Shown here piece by piece: positions 62,067 through 64,000 of a stretch of DNA of 64,000 nucleotides. Where the stretch lies: NCBI RefSeq assembly GCF_002895435.1, contig NZ_POYJ01000003.1, positions 124,001 through 188,000 on the forward strand, in the 5' to 3' direction. Under the pieces are notes generated by a model. The model saw only the letters and a program-made list of their open reading frames with translations. It had not been told where the DNA came from and did not search any database. The stretch is from Aquimarina sediminis. Its GTDB lineage: Bacteria > Bacteroidota > Bacteroidia > Flavobacteriales > Flavobacteriaceae. Made by a program: the position numbers and the translations under genes. Position 1 is the first letter of the stretch; every line of letters starts with the position of its first letter.

Positions 62067-63601
62067 AGGATCGATACGATGTAGTAATTATCGGAAGTGG
62101 TTTAGGCGGATTGATCTCGGCAAACATTTTGGCAAGAGAAGGTTACACGGTATGTGTGTTAGAAAAAAATAATCAATATGGCGGAAATTTACAAACATTT
62201 GTAAGAGATAAGACTATTTTTGATACTGGGGTACATTATATTGGAGGGCTTTCTGAAGGTCAAAATCTTTATCAATATTTCAAATATCTTGATATTCTCG
62301 ATGACCTCAATTTAAAAAAAATGGATGAAGATGGTTTTGATATCATTACTTTTGGTAATGATCAAACAGAATATAAGCATGCTCAAGGATATCAAAACTT
62401 TGCAGAAACCCTTATAGATCAATTTCCAGAGGAAGAAAAAGCTATCAAAAGCTATTGTGCAAAATTAAAAGAGACCTGTAATCAGTTTCCGTTATATCAC
62501 TTAAAACATGGTAAGCCCTATATTGAAAATTTAGAGCTTTTTGAAGAAAGTGCAAAAGAATATATAGAAAGCCTTACCACAAATAAAAAACTTATTTCTG
62601 TTCTGTCGGGTTCAAATTTGTTGTATGCGGGTGATGGTAAAACTACTCCTTTTTATGTTCACGCACTATCCGTAAACTCATATATAGAGAGCGCTTATCG
62701 TTGTGTAAATGGAGGGAGTCAGATTTCTAAAGCACTAATTCGGAAACTTAAAAAATTTGGAGGAGAAGCATATAAGTATAAAGAAGTTGTAGCTTTTAAT
62801 TTTGATGATAAAGAAATAGTATCAGTAACTACAAAAGACGGGAAAGAAATTAAAGGAACCACTTTTATTTCTAATGTTGATCCAAAATTAACATTAAAGT
62901 TAATAGGAGGGCAAAAACTCCGAAAATCGTATATAAATAGGGTGCAAAATATAGAAAGTGTTATCTCTACCTTTAGCCTATATATTGTTTTAAAGCCAAA
63001 CACTTTTAAATATCGTAATAAAAACTACTACCATTTTAAAGGAGAAAATAGTATATGGACTGCTCAGGATTATACTCAAGAAAGTTGGCCAGAAGCATAT
63101 ATGGTTTCTATGGGGGTAAAAAAAGATACAGATCAGTGGGGGGAAAGTATTACCGCAATGACCTATATGAATTATGATGAGGTAATACCATGGGAAAATA
63201 CTTTTAATACTGTTGCCCATAAAAATGATCGAGGACAAACATATGAAGAGTTTAAAGCTCAAAAAGCTGAAGCGTTTATTAAAGAAATAGAGAAAAAGTT
63301 TCCCGAAATTAGAAGCTGTATTCAAGAAGTGTATACCTCTACACCTTTGTCATATAGAGATTATATCGGTAACAATAGAGGAGCTGCTTATGGGTATGTA
63401 AAAGATGTTAATAATCCTTTAAAGTCTTTTGTGTCGCCAAGGACTAAAATCAAAAACTTATTGTTTACAGGGCAAAGTCTGAATATGCATGGAATTTTGG
63501 GAGTGACTATCAGTGCAGTGATTACATCATCAGAACTTGTGGGTAGAGAATATTTGTTAAACAAAATATTAGAGAGCAATAAAGAGAAAGACCCACAGTA
63601 A
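62063..63601 (+). CDS. CrtI/retinol-saturase-like FAD oxidoreductase
   Basis: This 512-residue protein starts with the FAD motif GSGLGGL (11-17) and the YGGNLQTF region, both typical of phytoene-desaturase and retinol 13,14-reductase types. The C-terminal end carries FTGQSLNMHGILGVTISA, the last FAD-contact motif. It could add or remove double bonds in the polyene. It is 8 bases... upstream neighbour overlap (4 bases) ties it to the MMPL gene, and the cupin-like gene follows after 11 bases. Confidence 0.85.
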   Translation: MKDRYDVVIIGSGLGGLISANILAREGYTVCVLEKNNQYGGNLQTFVRDKTIFDTGVHYIGGLSEGQNLYQYFKYLDILDDLNLKKMDEDGFDIITFGNDQTEYKHAQGYQNFAETLIDQFPEEEKAIKSYCAKLKETCNQFPLYHLKHGKPYIENLELFEESAKEYIESLTTNKKLISVLSGSNLLYAGDGKTTPFYVHALSVNSYIESAYRCVNGGSQISKALIRKLKKFGGEAYKYKEVVAFNFDDKEIVSVTTKDGKEIKGTTFISNVDPKLTLKLIGGQKLRKSYINRVQNIESVISTFSLYIVLKPNTFKYRNKNYYHFKGENSIWTAQDYTQESWPEAYMVSMGVKKDTDQWGESITAMTYMNYDEVIPWENTFNTVAHKNDRGQTYEEFKAQKAEAFIKEIEKKFPEIRSCIQEVYTSTPLSYRDYIGNNRGAAYGYVKDVNNPLKSFVSPRTKIKNLLFTGQSLNMHGILGVTISAVITSSELVGREYLLNKILESNKEKDPQ

Positions 63602-63612
63602 AACCAATTGAT

Positions 63613-64000
63613 ATGGGACAATTTAAAACAACGCCAATAACACGTGTTAAGAATATTTCTAAAGAAGAGTTTATCGAGCACTATTATAAGCCGCAACGTC
63701 CCGTATTAATTGAAGGTCTAACCAAGGAATGGGGGGCATATAAAAAATGGAACTTAGATTATATACAAAAAAGAGCAGGTGATCAAATAGTTCCATTATA
63801 TGACAACAAACCGGCCAAAGATAAAGAAAGTGTCTACGCACCAGTAAAAAAAATGAAGCTTTACCAGTATATTGAACTTTTAAAAACAGAGCCTACGGAT
63901 TTGCGTATTTTTTTCTATAACATTTTGGATAGTATGCCAGAACTAATAAAAGATTTTGAGTACCCAGACATAGGATTGAAGTTTTTTAAGCGATTACCGG
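63613..64000 (+). CDS. Cupin-like (JmjC/Cupin_8) protein, N-terminal fragment
   Basis: Starting from ATG at 63613, 129 codons are visible before the window ends. The pattern ISKEEFIEHYYKPQRPVLIEG followed by WNLDYIQKRAGD is the typical start of cupin-like, Fe(II)/2-oxoglutarate-dependent oxygenases, and KMKLYQYIELLK and DLRIFFYN fit as well. The iron-binding HxD lies beyond the edge. As a member of the pigment operon it may hydroxylate the aryl or lipid part, but this is unproven. Confidence 0.75.
   Translation, partial: MGQFKTTPITRVKNISKEEFIEHYYKPQRPVLIEGLTKEWGAYKKWNLDYIQKRAGDQIVPLYDNKPAKDKESVYAPVKKMKLYQYIELLKTEPTDLRIFFYNILDSMPELIKDFEYPDIGLKFFKRLP

Noticed and set aside
43495..64000. Dialkylresorcinol (DarA/DarB) genes in the pigment cluster
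   Set aside because: None of the three intact ketosynthases has the DarB-type short FabH-like layout that I would expect, and no DarA-like cyclase is visible; they may lie outside the window.
1..64000. CRISPR arrays, insertion sequences, prophage or integrated elements
   Set aside because: No regular direct repeats, no transposase, integrase or phage structural genes, and no tRNA-bounded foreign block were seen.

Overview
The window is AT-rich DNA from a marine-type member of the Bacteroidetes, most likely family Flavobacteriaceae (Aquimarina/Kordia-like). The evidence is a type IX secretion C-terminal domain, many TAnnTTTG -7 promoter boxes, an OlsF-type fused acyltransferase, Bacteroidetes-only families (DUF4199, DUF4286, DUF6428), and a tyrosine ammonia-lyase very close to the one known from Flavobacterium pigment clusters. 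I see no rRNA, CRISPR array, insertion sequence or prophage. One tRNA (Leu, CAA) is present.

Left part (1-33 kb) is mostly chromosomal housekeeping in short operons: a GspF fragment, an acyltransferase-3 protein, TerB, a minus-strand operon of coiled-coil protein / roadblock-like protein / small GTPase / hybrid histidine kinase (a possible MglA-MglB-like signalling unit), fructose-bisphosphatase, an SSAT-like acetyltransferase, aspartokinase, OlsF-like aminolipid synthase, MscS, an arsenic operon without an efflux pump (arsR, DUF6428, GNAT, arsC), TM2 and DUF805 membrane proteins, a membrane-bound LuxR regulator beside a DUF4199 protein, a hydroxyacid dehydrogenase, MgtE, KsgA, a TPR protein, SerS, a TPR histidine kinase, an HTTM protein, RibF, Pth, L25 and Prs. 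A 59-residue Cys-rich peptide with a RiPP-type leader lies at 18828-19007.

Middle part (33.4-43.5 kb) looks like a self-contained envelope module: two paralogous lipoproteins, a periplasmic TPR-CHAT protease, a lipoprotein subtilisin, a T9SS-exported beta-propeller protein, and divergently an ECF sigma factor with a membrane TPR protein that looks like its anti-sigma factor. Three minus-strand promoters here share the same two-part motif, GGGTAAC-N17-CTCC(T/C). Two of them also share a longer promoter and a 5'UTR hairpin. I infer that this is the regulon of the local sigma factor.

Right part (43.5-64 kb) is a flexirubin/aryl-polyene type pigment cluster read rightward, with one divergent flavoprotein. 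It starts with tyrosine ammonia-lyase (makes the coumarate starter) and continues with ketoreductase, three intact ketosynthases, two degenerate ketosynthase-like proteins, two ACPs, two dehydratase-like hotdog proteins, a thioesterase-like hotdog, an LpxL-like acyltransferase, a polysaccharide deacetylase, LolA, a lipoprotein, a GT2-DUF2062 protein, a very large MMPL/acyltransferase/methyltransferase-like fusion, a CrtI-like oxidoreductase and the start of a cupin-like protein. The cluster runs off the right edge; DarA/DarB genes for the dialkylresorcinol half are not in view.
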